Shown piece after piece: positions 34,203-43,687 of a stretch of 64,000 nt of DNA (within the stretch, counting starts at the first letter, position 1; every line of letters starts with the position of its first letter). Below the pieces are notes generated by a model. That model saw only the letters and a program-made list of their open reading frames with translations, was not told where the DNA came from and searched no databases. The stretch is from assembly GCA_021228405.1 (NCBI GenBank), contig JAJQRF010000004.1, positions 62,001 through 126,000 on the forward strand, in the 5' to 3' direction. This DNA is from Pyrinomonadaceae bacterium (GTDB lineage: Bacteria > Acidobacteriota > Blastocatellia > Pyrinomonadales > Pyrinomonadaceae). Made by a program: the position numbers and the translations under genes.

Positions 34203-35474
34203 ATGAAAAAACCGATCTTGATTATATTTTGCATTCTCTTATGCGGCTCTTTCGTTTTCGGTCAAAAGCCGGTCAGGGATTTGAGTCCGACGGTGATTTT
34301 AATCTCGCTCGACGGCTTTCGATATGATTATGTCGATAAATATAAACCCAAAACTCTCTCGAAACTCGCCAAAAACGGTGTTCGTGCGAAATGGATGATT
34401 CCGTCATTTCCGACGAAAACCTTTCCGAATCATTATACGGTTGCGACGGGGCTTTATCCCGAACATCACGGCATTATCGAAAATAATATCTACGATTTCG
34501 GCACAGTTTTTACTTTGAGCAAACGTGAAGAAGTGCAAAATTCGCGCTGGTGGCTCGGCGAACCGATCTGGGTTACAGCGGAAAAACAGGGTCAACGCGC
34601 CGGAGCGTTCTTCTTTCCCGGAACCGAAGCCGAAATCGGCGGAAAACGTCCGACTTTCTGGAAGGAATACGACGGAAAGATTGCGAACGAAACACGGGTT
34701 GACCAAATTTTAAGCTGGCTCGATCTGCCCAAAAACGAACGTCCGACAATTTTCACGCTGTATTTCAGCGACACGGACGATGCCGGGCATAAATATTCGC
34801 CTGATTCGGACGAATTGAAAAATGCCGTCAAGAAAGTTGACGGCGATCTGAAGCGATTGATTAACGGTTTGAAAAAACGGAAGATCAATAAAAAGGTAAA
34901 TTTAATAATCGTTTCCGATCACGGAATGGCGACCGTCAAAACCGAAAACAGTGTGATTCTCGATGATTATTTCGATTTCAAAAAGACCGACCGAATCTTA
35001 TGGACGGGAGAAATCGTGCAGATATTTCCGAAGGAAGGTGAAGAAAGTTCGATTCTTACTAACCTCAGAAAACTTCCGCACGCAACCTGTTGGAAAAAGT
35101 CCGAGATTCCCGAACGGCTTCATTACCGGGCGAGTCCGCGAATTGCGCCGATCGTTTGTTCGGCGGAAGAAGGCTGGTATCTGACGAGCAACGAACGGCT
35201 TGAGGAAAGGAAAAAACGGGACGATTGGGGCAAGGTCTGGGGCGCGCACGGCTATGACAACAAATATCAATCGATGCAGGCGACCTTCATCGCACACGGC
35301 GAAGCTTTAAAGAAAGGATTGCTTGCCGAACCTTTTGAAAACATACAGGTTTACAATTTGATGTGTAACATTTTGGGATTGAATCCCGCTCCGAACGACG
35401 GCGATTTTATGAAAGTAATGAATCTCTTAAAAAATCCGAAAATACCGGCGACGACGGTAAATCCTTCAAGATAA
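34203..35474 (+). CDS. Ectonucleotide pyrophosphatase/phosphodiesterase (alkaline phosphatase superfamily)
   Basis: 423 residues with a signal peptide (to about FVFGQ). NPP hallmarks are ISLDGFRYDY (Asp37), PSFPTKTFPNHY (nucleophile Thr73 and Asn76), SDTDDAGHKYSPDS, VSDHGMATV and WGAHGYDN, together the two-zinc site. It should hydrolyse extracellular nucleotides or phosphodiester lipids in the periplasm to salvage phosphate or nucleosides. A hairpin terminator follows. Confidence 0.92.
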   Translation: MKKPILIIFCILLCGSFVFGQKPVRDLSPTVILISLDGFRYDYVDKYKPKTLSKLAKNGVRAKWMIPSFPTKTFPNHYTVATGLYPEHHGIIENNIYDFGTVFTLSKREEVQNSRWWLGEPIWVTAEKQGQRAGAFFFPGTEAEIGGKRPTFWKEYDGKIANETRVDQILSWLDLPKNERPTIFTLYFSDTDDAGHKYSPDSDELKNAVKKVDGDLKRLINGLKKRKINKKVNLIIVSDHGMATVKTENSVILDDYFDFKKTDRILWTGEIVQIFPKEGEESSILTNLRKLPHATCWKKSEIPERLHYRASPRIAPIVCSAEEGWYLTSNERLEERKKRDDWGKVWGAHGYDNKYQSMQATFIAHGEALKKGLLAEPFENIQVYNLMCNILGLNPAPNDGDFMKVMNLLKNPKIPATTVNPSR

Positions 35475-35506
35475 TTGATTCAAAAAAGATCAAATTTAAA
35501 GTCATT

Positions 35507-35534
35507 CAAAGTTCAGGACAAATCCTGAACTTTG
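35507..35534 (+). terminator. Hairpin terminator
   Basis: 12-bp arms CAAAGTTCAGGA/TCCTGAACTTTG with a 4-nt loop, then a T-rich tail, 33 bp after the NPP stop. Confidence 0.75.
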
Positions 35535-35577
35535 AGTCTTTTGAATAATAAAAATCCACGTAAATCATCGTTTCAGC

Positions 35578-36471
35578 TCACTCCGCTTCAATCGTTAAAA
35601 CCGCGATTTCGGGCGGAACAAGAAAACGAATCGGCAAAACGCTCGTGCCGACTCCGCTGGTGACAAACATATCCACATCTTTTTCCTTGATATGTCCGTA
35701 AGCGTATTTTTGCCCGTAACTCGACGGAACGACGAGCGAACCTAAGACCGGAAACCAGACCTGCCCGCCGTGTGTGTGTCCGGCGAGAAAAAGTTTAAAG
35801 TCTTTGGAAATCAGCAGATCGCCTGTAATTGCCGGAATCACATCGGGCGAATGTTCCAAAACGATCAGATCGCCTTTGCCTTCGGTTTCCTGTAAAACGG
35901 CTTTCGCCTCGTCTGAAAATGATTTCCAATCCGCCATTTTGAGATGATCTTTCAAACCCAGAATTCTCAGTTTTTGACCGTTTATATCGATCGTAAATAA
36001 ACGATTGTTCAATACTTCGATTCCGGCACGGGAAAGATTTCGGATAGTTTGCACATCGTCATACCAGCCGTCGTGATTGCCCAAAACCGCAAAAGTTCCG
36101 TATCTGGCGCGAAATCCGACGAGATTATCGGCGATGACGTTCATCGGCATCCGCAGTTCCCTATCTTTAGTGTGCGCCTGTGAAACATAATCGCCCAAAA
36201 GCACGATTATATCGGGATTCAATGCGTTCGTATGTTCGACAAGCTCGCGCAGACGCTTTTCGTCAACGCCGTTCGAGCCGCCGTGAAGGTCGGAGATCGC
36301 GACGATCTTCAACTTGTTCAACTGCGGATTCCATTTCTTTATTTTTATCGTTTGCTCGTTGATAACAAGGCGTTTCGGCTCGATAAAATATGCGTATAAA
36401 AGACAGCAAACGCCGAAAATCGTGAAGATCAGCAGAGAAATTAGAAAATATTTCGATTTCGGAAAATTCAT
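35578..36471 (-). CDS. Membrane-anchored metallophosphoesterase (YkuE/YaeI-like)
   Basis: 297 residues. One N-terminal membrane helix (about 7-30) is followed by a calcineurin-like domain with all metal motifs: [35 protein letters not shown] and [13 protein letters not shown]. This family includes UDP-2,3-diacylglucosamine and other phospholipid-site hydrolases; the substrate is not clear here. The gene starts 3 bp after the stop of the UbiD gene, so the two are co-transcribed. Confidence 0.9.
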   Translation of the reverse strand: MNFPKSKYFLISLLIFTIFGVCCLLYAYFIEPKRLVINEQTIKIKKWNPQLNKLKIVAISDLHGGSNGVDEKRLRELVEHTNALNPDIIVLLGDYVSQAHTKDRELRMPMNVIADNLVGFRARYGTFAVLGNHDGWYDDVQTIRNLSRAGIEVLNNRLFTIDINGQKLRILGLKDHLKMADWKSFSDEAKAVLQETEGKGDLIVLEHSPDVIPAITGDLLISKDFKLFLAGHTHGGQVWFPVLGSLVVPSSYGQKYAYGHIKEKDVDMFVTSGVGTSVLPIRFLVPPEIAVLTIEAE

Positions 36472-36474
36472 AAA

Positions 36475-38238
36475 CTATTTCGGAAAGTATTCACGCCAAC
36501 GGCGGTCTACAAGTTCCGCAATGTCTTCGCGCACTTCGACTTCCTTCGGATACCACGGCTTCATTCTGGCATCGATCACGATCGGATTTTGATATGAAAG
36601 ATGATGATTTTCGACCGTCAGGCTCTTTGCAAAAATATCGGTCGCGGGATTGAAACGCGTCCACGTCGCCCATAAAAATTTATTCGTATCACGCGCAAAC
36701 TCGACCGAATCGTGAATCACGACCATTTGCCAGTCGTCGAACTTGCCGCATTTGGCGATCATTTCGCCGAGAATTTTGCTGTCGGTTTCCGTTTCGTATT
36801 TCTCGGTTTCGACCACCAGACAACCTGCACAATAAACTTCGGCGCGTTTGACAAACGACGGCAATTCGCCCGTAAATTCGCGCTTCAATTCTCTTTTCGC
36901 ATCGCCGACACCGACCATCAAAGCCTTCGAGCCGTGATTGATTTTGCCCGACGCATAATCGAGCGTGTCGAACGAAGTCTTATTGAAAATAAACAGATCG
37001 GTGCGCCAATCGACGCGTGCGAGAATATGCTCGAAAACCGTTTTGAAATCGCGCAAATCCTGTTCTTTATCGGTTAAAAGCAAAAACTTCGTCAACGCAA
37101 GCTGACCTTCGCCCAGGATTCTGAATCCTGCCGAAAGTGCTTCGCGCCCGTATCTTTCCTTCACGACTGCCGCCGCGAGCGAATGAAAACCCGTTTCGCC
37201 GTAACTCCACAAATCTTTCACGGCGGGCATCACGAGCGGAAACAGCGGCGACAGCAATTCCTGCAAATAATCGCCGATAAAATAATCTTCCTGACGCGGT
37301 TTGCCGACGACCGTGGCAGGATAGACCGCGTCCTTGCGGTGAAAGATCGCCTTGCATTCAAAAACCGGATAATCGTGAACAAGCGAATAATAACCGTAAT
37401 GATCGCCGAAAGGACCTTCGGGACGGCGCACATTCGGCGGAACTTCGCCGCTGAAAACGAATTCGGCTTCGGCAATTAAGCGCAAACCGTGCGGCATCGG
37501 ATTTTTCACGGTTTCGATCTTCCCGTTTGCCAACAGCGACGCGAGCATCAATTCGGGAACGTCTTCGGGCAAAGGCGCGATTGCCGCGAGAATCATTGCG
37601 GGCGCACCGCCGACCGTGATGTTGACCGGCAAAGGCTTGTTCATCTGTTCGGCTTCAAAATGATGAAAGCCGCCGCCTTTGCCGATCTGCCAATGAATTC
37701 CCGTCGTCGTGTCGTCGTAACGCTGAATGCGATACATTCCGAGATTATGCTTACCCGATCTCAAACTTTCCGTATAAACGAGCGGAAGCGTCACGAAATG
37801 CCCGCCGTCTTCGTGCCAAAGCTGTAAAAGCGGAATTTCCGTCAGCTTCGGTTCTTTTGAAAATCGTTCGAGAATCGGCGCGTTTTTGACTTCTTTCGTG
37901 CCTAATTTGAGCGCGTCGAGAGCCATTTGCCGATAATTCCACAGTTCCTTCGGCTTCGGCGGCAGAAGAATATCGACCATTTCGACCGCGTTTTTGACGA
38001 ATTCCTGCGGGCGTTTCGTAAAGGCTAATTCGATGCGTTTGACGGTTCCGAAAAGATTCGTGACGACGGGAAACCGCGACCCCTTTACGTTTTTGAAAAA
38101 CAGAGCCTTGCCCTGTTCGTCGATCACGCGGCGGTGAATTTCGGCGATTTCGAGATACGGATCGACTTCGGCTTCGATCTCGACCAGATCGTTTTCGCGT
38201 CTTAACTGCCCGATAAATGAACGTAAATTCTTGTGCAT
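36475..38238 (-). CDS. UbiD family decarboxylase
   Basis: 587 residues. UbiD hallmarks include WHEDGGHFVTLPLVYTES, NLGMYRIQRYDDTTTGIHWQ, then the prFMN/metal-site region AEAEFVFSGEVPPNVRRPEG and PFGDHYGYYSL, and KPRQEDYFIGDYLQELL. UbiD enzymes use prenylated FMN, made by UbiX, to decarboxylate aromatic acids in ubiquinone or menaquinone synthesis. The length and GDHYGYYS motif fit the menaquinone/futalosine-type as well as 4-hydroxybenzoate types. No ubiX is seen nearby. It leads the transcript that includes the metallophosphoesterase. Confidence 0.88.
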   Translation of the reverse strand: MHKNLRSFIGQLRRENDLVEIEAEVDPYLEIAEIHRRVIDEQGKALFFKNVKGSRFPVVTNLFGTVKRIELAFTKRPQEFVKNAVEMVDILLPPKPKELWNYRQMALDALKLGTKEVKNAPILERFSKEPKLTEIPLLQLWHEDGGHFVTLPLVYTESLRSGKHNLGMYRIQRYDDTTTGIHWQIGKGGGFHHFEAEQMNKPLPVNITVGGAPAMILAAIAPLPEDVPELMLASLLANGKIETVKNPMPHGLRLIAEAEFVFSGEVPPNVRRPEGPFGDHYGYYSLVHDYPVFECKAIFHRKDAVYPATVVGKPRQEDYFIGDYLQELLSPLFPLVMPAVKDLWSYGETGFHSLAAAVVKERYGREALSAGFRILGEGQLALTKFLLLTDKEQDLRDFKTVFEHILARVDWRTDLFIFNKTSFDTLDYASGKINHGSKALMVGVGDAKRELKREFTGELPSFVKRAEVYCAGCLVVETEKYETETDSKILGEMIAKCGKFDDWQMVVIHDSVEFARDTNKFLWATWTRFNPATDIFAKSLTVENHHLSYQNPIVIDARMKPWYPKEVEVREDIAELVDRRWREYFPK

Positions 38239-38263
38239 AATATTTGAGTAATTTTGAGAAGCA

Positions 38264-38346
38264 ATGAAACCACAGATTTACACGGATAAACACGGATTTA
38301 ATCAAAAATACTATCTGTGTTTATCTGCATAAATCTGTGGTTTCAT
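38264..38346. repeat. Long inverted repeat element (83 bp)
   Basis: The left arm beginning ATGAAACCACAGATTTACAC and the complement of the right end share about 36 bp with four or five mismatches; the internal repeats GGATAAACAC/GTGTTTATCTG are kept. This is a REP- or MITE-like palindrome of a kind widespread in bacterial spacers. Confidence 0.75.
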
Positions 38347-38435
38347 AAAATTATTTGCTTAATTACTTGAGTTCTATTCAAGCAAAGCGAGTCGAAAGAA
38401 ACAAGTTTCCGTTGATTAGTTTCTCTTTAAAAAAT

Positions 38436-38465
38436 AAAAAGACGGAAGAATTTTTCCGTCTTTTT
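38436..38465 (-). terminator. Terminator of the M16 peptidase operon
   Basis: AAAAAGACGGAA and TTCCGTCTTTTT arms with a short loop, 30 bp downstream of the M16 stop on the minus strand. Confidence 0.8.
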
Positions 38466-38494
38466 AACCCGAACGTAAGTTTCGCGCTTTTTTA

Positions 38495-39955
38495 TTACTC
38501 CAGCTTACTCAAATCCAAGCCTTCGGCTTTGACGACTTCGATACTGACATTCGGAAAACGCTTGGCGAGGTCGTCTTTGAATTTCGCGTAATCTCCGGCG
38601 ATAACGATGTCGCCCATGACCAAATTTTTGAAAGCATAAGACTTCACATCTCCGGCACTAACACCGCTGACATTGGCGATATAGTTATTCAATTCCGGAG
38701 TCGGAACGCCGAGCGCATAAAGCTCGCCGACGGCGTTTATCATTCCGCCCGTCGTTTCCAGATTGCGGCTGAAATTTCCGATCAAAACCTGTTTGCGCGG
38801 AATCATATCCTTTTCGTCAACGTCTTCCTTCGCCAATCTTTCGATCTCTTTCACGATCAGTTCGGCAACTTCGGCGGCTGAAACGTCTTTCGTTTGTGCA
38901 CTTGCCCTGAAATTATGCGAATTTGCGCGCCAGTTAATACTGCTTCCCGCGCCGTAGCTCAAACCGCGTTTGATACGGATTTCCTGATTCAATCTCGAAG
39001 AATATCCGCCGCCCAGAACCGAATTCATTACTAATGACGGAAAAATCCGGGAATTTCCGTCTTTTCTTCCCCACAGTATCGGCTTTGCAAAACTAACCGC
39101 CGATTGTCCCGAATTCGGCAGATCGACCACCAGGATGCGGTATGCGGCGGGCAAATTGAATTTGTTTTCTACCTTAATGCCCGGCAGACCGTCCTTAGCC
39201 TTCAATGTTCCTTTTTTCCACGAACCGAAATACTTTTGCGCCAGTTTTTGCGCTTCCGCCAAGGTGATATTTCCCGTAAAGATCAGCACGGAATTGTTCG
39301 GCAGATAATTTTGACGGTAGAAATTGTCGATGTCGGCGCGGGTGATGCTTTTCAGGCTGTCGGGTGTGCCGCCTGCCGGGTGCTCGAAAAAAGAGTATTT
39401 GCTGGCGACGTAACTCGACAAAAATCCGGGCTGTCTGAGGTTATAGGTCAAACCGTCGAGCGTTTGCGATCTCAAAAGGTCGATCTCCGATTGTTTGAAT
39501 GCAGGCTTGAGCGCAACGTCAGCCATCACCGACATTGTTTTGTCGAGCTTGTCGCTCATCGAATTGATGAGCAGAACCGAATTGTTCCACCCCGCCGCAC
39601 TGCTGATCGAACTGCCGAGAAATTCGACTTCTTCGGCGATCTGCGAAGCGGTGCGCGTTTTCGTTCCTTTAGTCAAAAGCGAGGCGGTCATATTTGCCAG
39701 ACCCGCTTTGCTTTCGCCTTCGTCCGCCGCGCCCGCGAGCGTTAAAACTTCCGCCGTGACGATCGGAACGCCTTTGCGTTCGACCACCGCGACGCGCAAA
39801 CCGTTGGCAAGCCTGGTTTCCCTGACGGCGGGAATCTGTGCCGATTTCGGCGCGGACGGCACCGGCTGTTGGGCTTTCGCGCCAATTAAAAATGCAAAAT
39901 GCAAAACGCAAAATGCAGAGATCGTGCTGATAATTTTTAACTTTGAATTTTTCAT
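38495..39955 (-). CDS. M16 family peptidase-like protein, inactive partner
   Basis: 486 residues with a signal peptide (FLIGAKAQQ). The two M16 half-domains are seen from RLANGLRVAVVERKGVP, and from GGGYSSRLNQEIRIKRGLSY further on. The zinc motif HxxEH is absent: the equivalent stretch reads GLANMTASLLTKG. Such proteins pair with a catalytic M16 subunit, here encoded 6 bp upstream on the same strand, like alpha and beta subunits of mitochondrial processing peptidase or bacterial PqqL-like pairs. Probably periplasmic. Confidence 0.9.
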   Translation of the reverse strand: MKNSKLKIISTISAFCVLHFAFLIGAKAQQPVPSAPKSAQIPAVRETRLANGLRVAVVERKGVPIVTAEVLTLAGAADEGESKAGLANMTASLLTKGTKTRTASQIAEEVEFLGSSISSAAGWNNSVLLINSMSDKLDKTMSVMADVALKPAFKQSEIDLLRSQTLDGLTYNLRQPGFLSSYVASKYSFFEHPAGGTPDSLKSITRADIDNFYRQNYLPNNSVLIFTGNITLAEAQKLAQKYFGSWKKGTLKAKDGLPGIKVENKFNLPAAYRILVVDLPNSGQSAVSFAKPILWGRKDGNSRIFPSLVMNSVLGGGYSSRLNQEIRIKRGLSYGAGSSINWRANSHNFRASAQTKDVSAAEVAELIVKEIERLAKEDVDEKDMIPRKQVLIGNFSRNLETTGGMINAVGELYALGVPTPELNNYIANVSGVSAGDVKSYAFKNLVMGDIVIAGDYAKFKDDLAKRFPNVSIEVVKAEGLDLSKLE

Positions 39956-39961
39956 TTTTAA

Positions 39962-41305
39962 TTACTTCGCTCCTTCGTTTTGATAATAAATAACGACGCG
40001 GTTCGTGTCGGTGAAATATTTTTTCATCACTCTTTGAATGTCGGCGGCACTCACGGCTTGGAGTTTTTTGATTTCTTCGTTGACCGCTTTCGGGTCGCCG
40101 TCGTAGGCAACCGCCTGTTCGACCGCGATGGCTTTGCCGTCGTTCGTTTCGAGTTCCTGCAATTTCTGCATAATCAATTGATTTTTCGCCTTTTCCATCT
40201 CCTTCGCCGTAACGAACGTTTTTTGCATTTTCGCCAATTCCGCGAGCAAAGATTTTTCGATCGCTTCGGCGGTTTTGCCTTCGGCGGCAATGCCTAAAAA
40301 GTAGAGCAAACCGCGATCGACGCGGATGTCGGCGTTAAACGATGCTTCCTGCGCGATCTGCTGTTTGTAAACCAGTTCCTGGTAAAGACGCGAGCTTTCG
40401 CCGCCCGACAGGATCGTTTCGACGACATCGAAAACGACCGCATCGGGGTCTTTCGACGGCGGCGCGAGATAGGTTATGGCGACGGCGGGAAACGGCACGT
40501 TCGGCGCGGTTTTCATAAAACGTTTCTCTTCCGTCCGTTCGGGTTCGACTGCCGTGACACGCGGAATCGTGCCCGCCGGTTTAGCAATTTTTCCGAAATA
40601 TTTATCGACCCAACCGTCGAACTGTTGCTGGTCGAAATCGCCGACGACGATCAGCACGGCATTGTCGGGACGGTAGAATGTTTTGTAAAATTCGCGCGCA
40701 TCTTTCGGCGTTGCGGCTTGCAGTTCGTCGAGATTGCCGATGCCCGGACGCTGATACGGATGCGTCGTGAACGAAAGTTTTTCGAGATATTGCCCGAACA
40801 GCATCCCGTAAGGATTCGACAAAATGCGCTGACGAAATTCTTCCTTGACGACATCGCGTTCGGAGTTGAAATTTTTGTCGTCAACTTCGAGATTGACCAT
40901 CCGGTCGGATTCCGCCCAGAGCAGTGTTTCGAGATAGTTTGACGGCACAACCTCATAATAATTCGTAAAATCGTCCCACGTCGAAGCGTTGTTAAAACCG
41001 CCGACATCTTCGGTCAAGCGATCCAGTTTCTCGCTCGGCATATTTTTCGTCGATTTAAACATCATATGCTCGAACATATGCGCAAACCCCGAACGTCCCT
41101 GCGGATCGTCCTTTGAGCCGACGTTATACCAGACGTGGATAGCGACCGTCGGCGACGTATTGTCGCGCACCGAAACGACGCGCAGACCGTTTGCGAGCGT
41201 CCGTTCGACGATCGGCAGCGGCGCAACCTTCGCTTGCCCGAAAGCCGTCAGGCTCAAGGCAAACGTCAATGCAAACATTGATAAAAAACCGTTTATTTTA
41301 TTCAT
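39962..41305 (-). CDS. M16 family zinc peptidase, catalytic subunit
   Basis: 447 residues from an ATG at 41305 with GGAAC upstream; an in-frame upstream start would add 14 residues before the signal peptide and is unlikely. The signal peptide is FALTFALSLTAFGQ. The zinc motif HMFEH (76-80) follows the family's GSKDDPQGRSGFA, with further Glu ligands in NSERDVVKEEF. It should cut peptides in the periplasm together with its inactive partner encoded directly downstream. Confidence 0.92.
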   Translation of the reverse strand: MNKINGFLSMFALTFALSLTAFGQAKVAPLPIVERTLANGLRVVSVRDNTSPTVAIHVWYNVGSKDDPQGRSGFAHMFEHMMFKSTKNMPSEKLDRLTEDVGGFNNASTWDDFTNYYEVVPSNYLETLLWAESDRMVNLEVDDKNFNSERDVVKEEFRQRILSNPYGMLFGQYLEKLSFTTHPYQRPGIGNLDELQAATPKDAREFYKTFYRPDNAVLIVVGDFDQQQFDGWVDKYFGKIAKPAGTIPRVTAVEPERTEEKRFMKTAPNVPFPAVAITYLAPPSKDPDAVVFDVVETILSGGESSRLYQELVYKQQIAQEASFNADIRVDRGLLYFLGIAAEGKTAEAIEKSLLAELAKMQKTFVTAKEMEKAKNQLIMQKLQELETNDGKAIAVEQAVAYDGDPKAVNEEIKKLQAVSAADIQRVMKKYFTDTNRVVIYYQNEGAK

Positions 41306-41452
41306 ATATTGTTCCAGATCAGAAAAATTGCTGAATCTACTACGCACCGAAGCACACTAAAGTTTTTCGATTCCGTGAATTATATCGCAGATGCAAAGCA
41401 TTTTTTCAAGCACAAACATCTCGGAGTTCAAATTTCAGTTTGAATTTTCCGG

Positions 41453-41548
41453 CAATGCGTTCAGAGTTCAAACTTCAAACTGAAGTTTTTTATCTAAATT
41501 CAATGCGTTCAGAGTTCAAACTTCAAACTGAAGTTTTTTATCTAAATT
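41453..41548. repeat. Two tandem copies of a 48-bp unit
   Basis: 41453-41500 and 41501-41548 are identical apart from the edges. The unit contains GTTCAAACTTCAAACTGAAG, itself an imperfect palindrome. It lies in an 880-bp intergenic stretch upstream of the M16 pair that also holds hairpins and a 21-bp array. Confidence 0.85.
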
Positions 41549-41615
41549 CAAGATAATGTTTTTTGAAAAATAAAACTAACAAAAAAGTTCTGAAAGGGCT
41601 TTGCCCGCTGATATG

Positions 41616-41712
41616 CGGAAAGGCTTTGCCTTTCCGTATATCGCCTTCCAACGATTTGAGGCTCCGCCTCAGAAATCGGGGAAGAATCTGTCGGAAAGGC
41701 AAAGCCTTTCCG
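41616..41712. repeat. Cluster of perfect hairpins
   Basis: Three perfect hairpins: CGGAAAGGC...GCCTTTCCG at 41616-41636, TGAGG...CCTCA at 41657-41671, and CGGAAAGGC...GCCTTTCCG at 41692-41712. The first and third have the same stem but complementary loops (TTT versus AAA). This looks like a composite dispersed repeat rather than a single terminator. Confidence 0.75.
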
Positions 41713-41820
41713 CACATCGGGCGGCACAGCCGCGATTGTTAGATTTATTTTGAACAGAACATAATCTTGAACTCTGAACGCGTTCGAGTGAACTCAAAAA
41801 ATAAATTCAAACCTGCAAAG

Positions 41821-42114
41821 AGTGAATTGGCATCCGCGCACTCTGAATTAGCGACCGCACCCTCTGAATTGGCATGCGCAAAGTCTGAACTGGCGTTAGC
41901 GCGGTTTGAATTGGCGACCGCACGCTCTGAATTCACGTCCGCCGACTCTGAACTGGCGACTGCAGGCTCTGAATTCACGTCTGCCAACTCTGAACTAACG
42001 ACCGCCAACTCTGAATTGACACCTGCCGACTCTGAATTAGCGTCTGCATAGTTTGAATTCACACCTGCCGACTCTGAATTGATGACTGCCAACTCTGAAC
42101 CGGCACCTGCCGAA
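41821..42114. repeat. 21-bp degenerate tandem array 1 (14 units)
   Basis: Fourteen consecutive units of exactly 21 bp with no indels. TNTGAA starts almost every unit, and a GC-containing GCCNAC-like end is common. The approximate consensus is TCTGAATTGGCGACTGCCAA plus C. Frames remain open on both strands over much of its length but lack a ribosome site, so the array is treated as non-coding. Two more arrays with 21-bp units but different sequence occur at 46143-46500 and 53695-53925. Confidence 0.85.
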
Positions 42115-42184
42115 ACTGTTATCGGGCTTTCAAATGTTTAGAAAACCCGACAATTCATTAATTTGTTTTGTGTTCAGCCTGTTT

Positions 42185-43039
42185 TTAGTTGTAATCGTAA
42201 AAACCTTTGCCCGTTTTGCGTCCGAGCCAGCCCGCATCGACCATTTTTACCAGAAGCGGGCACGGACGATATTTCGGATCGCCCAAACCTTCGTGCATCA
42301 CGCGCAAGATCGCCAGACAAACATCCAGCCCGATAAAGTCCGCGAGCGTCAACGGTCCCATCGGATGATTCATTCCGAGCTTCATAATGCCGTCGATGCT
42401 CTCACGCGTCGCCACGCCTTCATACAAGGCATAAATTGCTTCGTTTATCATCGGAAGCAAAATTCTGTTTGCCACAAATCCCGGAAAATCCTGGCAATCG
42501 AGCGGCGTTTTACCCATCGTTTCCGACATTTCACGCACTTTTTCATAAGTTTCGTCGCTCGTCGCAATCCCGCGAATGACTTCGACCAGCTTCATCAGCG
42601 GAACGGGATTCATAAAGTGCATCCCGATCACCTTGTCGGGTCGTTTCGTGACCGCCGCGATCTTTGTGATCGAGATCGAAGACGTATTCGACGCAAGAAT
42701 ACAATCGGCATTCGTCACTTCGTCCAGTTTCTCGAACAATTGCTTCTTGATTTCAAAATTCTCCGTCGCCGCTTCGACAACTAAAAAGCAATCCTTCAAG
42801 TCGTCGAGATTGGTCGTCGTCGAAATGCGCCCGAGAACTTCCGCTTTCTGCGCTTCGGTCATCGTTTCCTTTTTAATAAAACGGTCGAGGCTTTTGCTGA
42901 TCGTGTCGTAACCGCGTTGGACGAATTCATCCCTGATGTCGCACATTACGACCTTAAAACCCGCATTCGCCGCTGTTTGAGCAATGCCGTTGCCCATCGT
43001 TCCGGCTCCGATGACACCGATAATTTCATTCATATTCAA
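42185..43039 (-). CDS. 3-hydroxybutyryl-CoA (3-hydroxyacyl-CoA) dehydrogenase
   Basis: 284 residues, the standard short HBD length. It has a dinucleotide motif [18 protein letters not shown] (6-23), the catalytic-domain signature [19 protein letters not shown] and a helical dimerization domain with [18 protein letters not shown]. It reduces acetoacetyl-CoA or oxidises 3-hydroxyacyl-CoA with NAD(P). A thiolase gene lies 650 bp upstream on the same strand with a membrane-protein gene between, so the two enzymes probably serve the same butyrate/PHB or beta-oxidation route, though terminators separate the transcripts. Confidence 0.93.
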   Translation of the reverse strand: MNMNEIIGVIGAGTMGNGIAQTAANAGFKVVMCDIRDEFVQRGYDTISKSLDRFIKKETMTEAQKAEVLGRISTTTNLDDLKDCFLVVEAATENFEIKKQLFEKLDEVTNADCILASNTSSISITKIAAVTKRPDKVIGMHFMNPVPLMKLVEVIRGIATSDETYEKVREMSETMGKTPLDCQDFPGFVANRILLPMINEAIYALYEGVATRESIDGIMKLGMNHPMGPLTLADFIGLDVCLAILRVMHEGLGDPKYRPCPLLVKMVDAGWLGRKTGKGFYDYN

Positions 43040-43103
43040 TAATTCCTCTTGTTAAATGTATATAAAAACTACTTCAAAAATAATAAATGTCGGCACATAA
43101 AAC

Positions 43104-43137
43104 AAACGGGCAAAAAGAATTAACTTTTCGCCCGTTT
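43104..43137 (-). terminator. Hairpin terminator
   Basis: AAACGGGC and GCCCGTTT arms, extended inside by AAAAG/CTTTT, between the small membrane protein gene and the hydroxyacyl-CoA dehydrogenase. Confidence 0.75.
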
Positions 43138-43164
43138 ATTAAGGATTTTGATATTTGAGATAAA

Positions 43165-43599
43165 TTAACTCCAATTATGCGGCGGCGGCGGCGGATAATT
43201 GTTGACCATATTTCCGCCTTCGGAATCGAGATTTCTGCCCGCATCGCCGAACAAAAACCAAAGCCCGTAGATGCCCAAAGCCGTTCCGAGCGGAAAGTTG
43301 AGCAATGAAATGATACTTGCCGCGATCGCCCAACCGCGCGCCTTCGGCTTGCTCTTGAACAATTTCCAACCCGCCATAAAATCGACGGCGGCAACGAGGA
43401 AAACGAAAACTGCCGCGAAAATTCCTGCAAAAATGAAAACTCCGCCCATTGTTTGCTCTTCCTGGCGGTGCGAATTGGTCATCATATAGAATCCCATCCC
43501 GCCATACATCAACGCCGCGATCAATCCGCCGAAAACCTGCAAACCGCACTGCACGAAAAACAAAATGCCTAATATGTTTCTGTGATCTTTTGTTGTCAT
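43165..43599 (-). CDS. Small membrane protein of unknown function
   Basis: 144 residues with four hydrophobic segments (about 10-35, 48-72 and two closely spaced ones at 85-115). It ends in a Pro-rich tail NNYPPPPPHNWS. No domain is recognised; similar small proteins are frequent in this lineage. It has its own downstream terminator and lies between thiolase and hydroxyacyl-CoA dehydrogenase genes without an obvious functional link. Confidence 0.75.
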   Translation of the reverse strand: MTTKDHRNILGILFFVQCGLQVFGGLIAALMYGGMGFYMMTNSHRQEEQTMGGVFIFAGIFAAVFVFLVAAVDFMAGWKLFKSKPKARGWAIAASIISLLNFPLGTALGIYGLWFLFGDAGRNLDSEGGNMVNNYPPPPPHNWS

Positions 43600-43619
43600 T
43601 TTAATTACCTAAAAAAAAA

Positions 43620-43664
43620 TTGCGAACAGCGTTTCAAATATACTCCACTTTACGCTGTTCGCAA
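43620..43664 (-). terminator. Hairpin terminator after the thiolase gene
   Basis: Perfect 12-bp arms TTGCGAACAGCG/CGCTGTTCGCAA with a 21-nt loop, followed on the minus strand by a T run (A run at 43611-43619). Confidence 0.75.
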
Positions 43665-43687
43665 ATATTTTGTTGCAATTATCTTGT

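Noticed and set aside
41745-42092. Long open frames on both strands across array 1 as possible heptad-repeat proteins
   Set aside because: Both strands are open because the 21-bp unit lacks stops in several frames. Starts are TTG or an ATG without a ribosome site, and the plus frame meets a stop within the array.
41821-42114. CRISPR or TIGR-like guide array
   Set aside because: Units are 21 bp without the constant repeat/unique spacer structure; drift is spread over the unit and no cas or tas gene is near.
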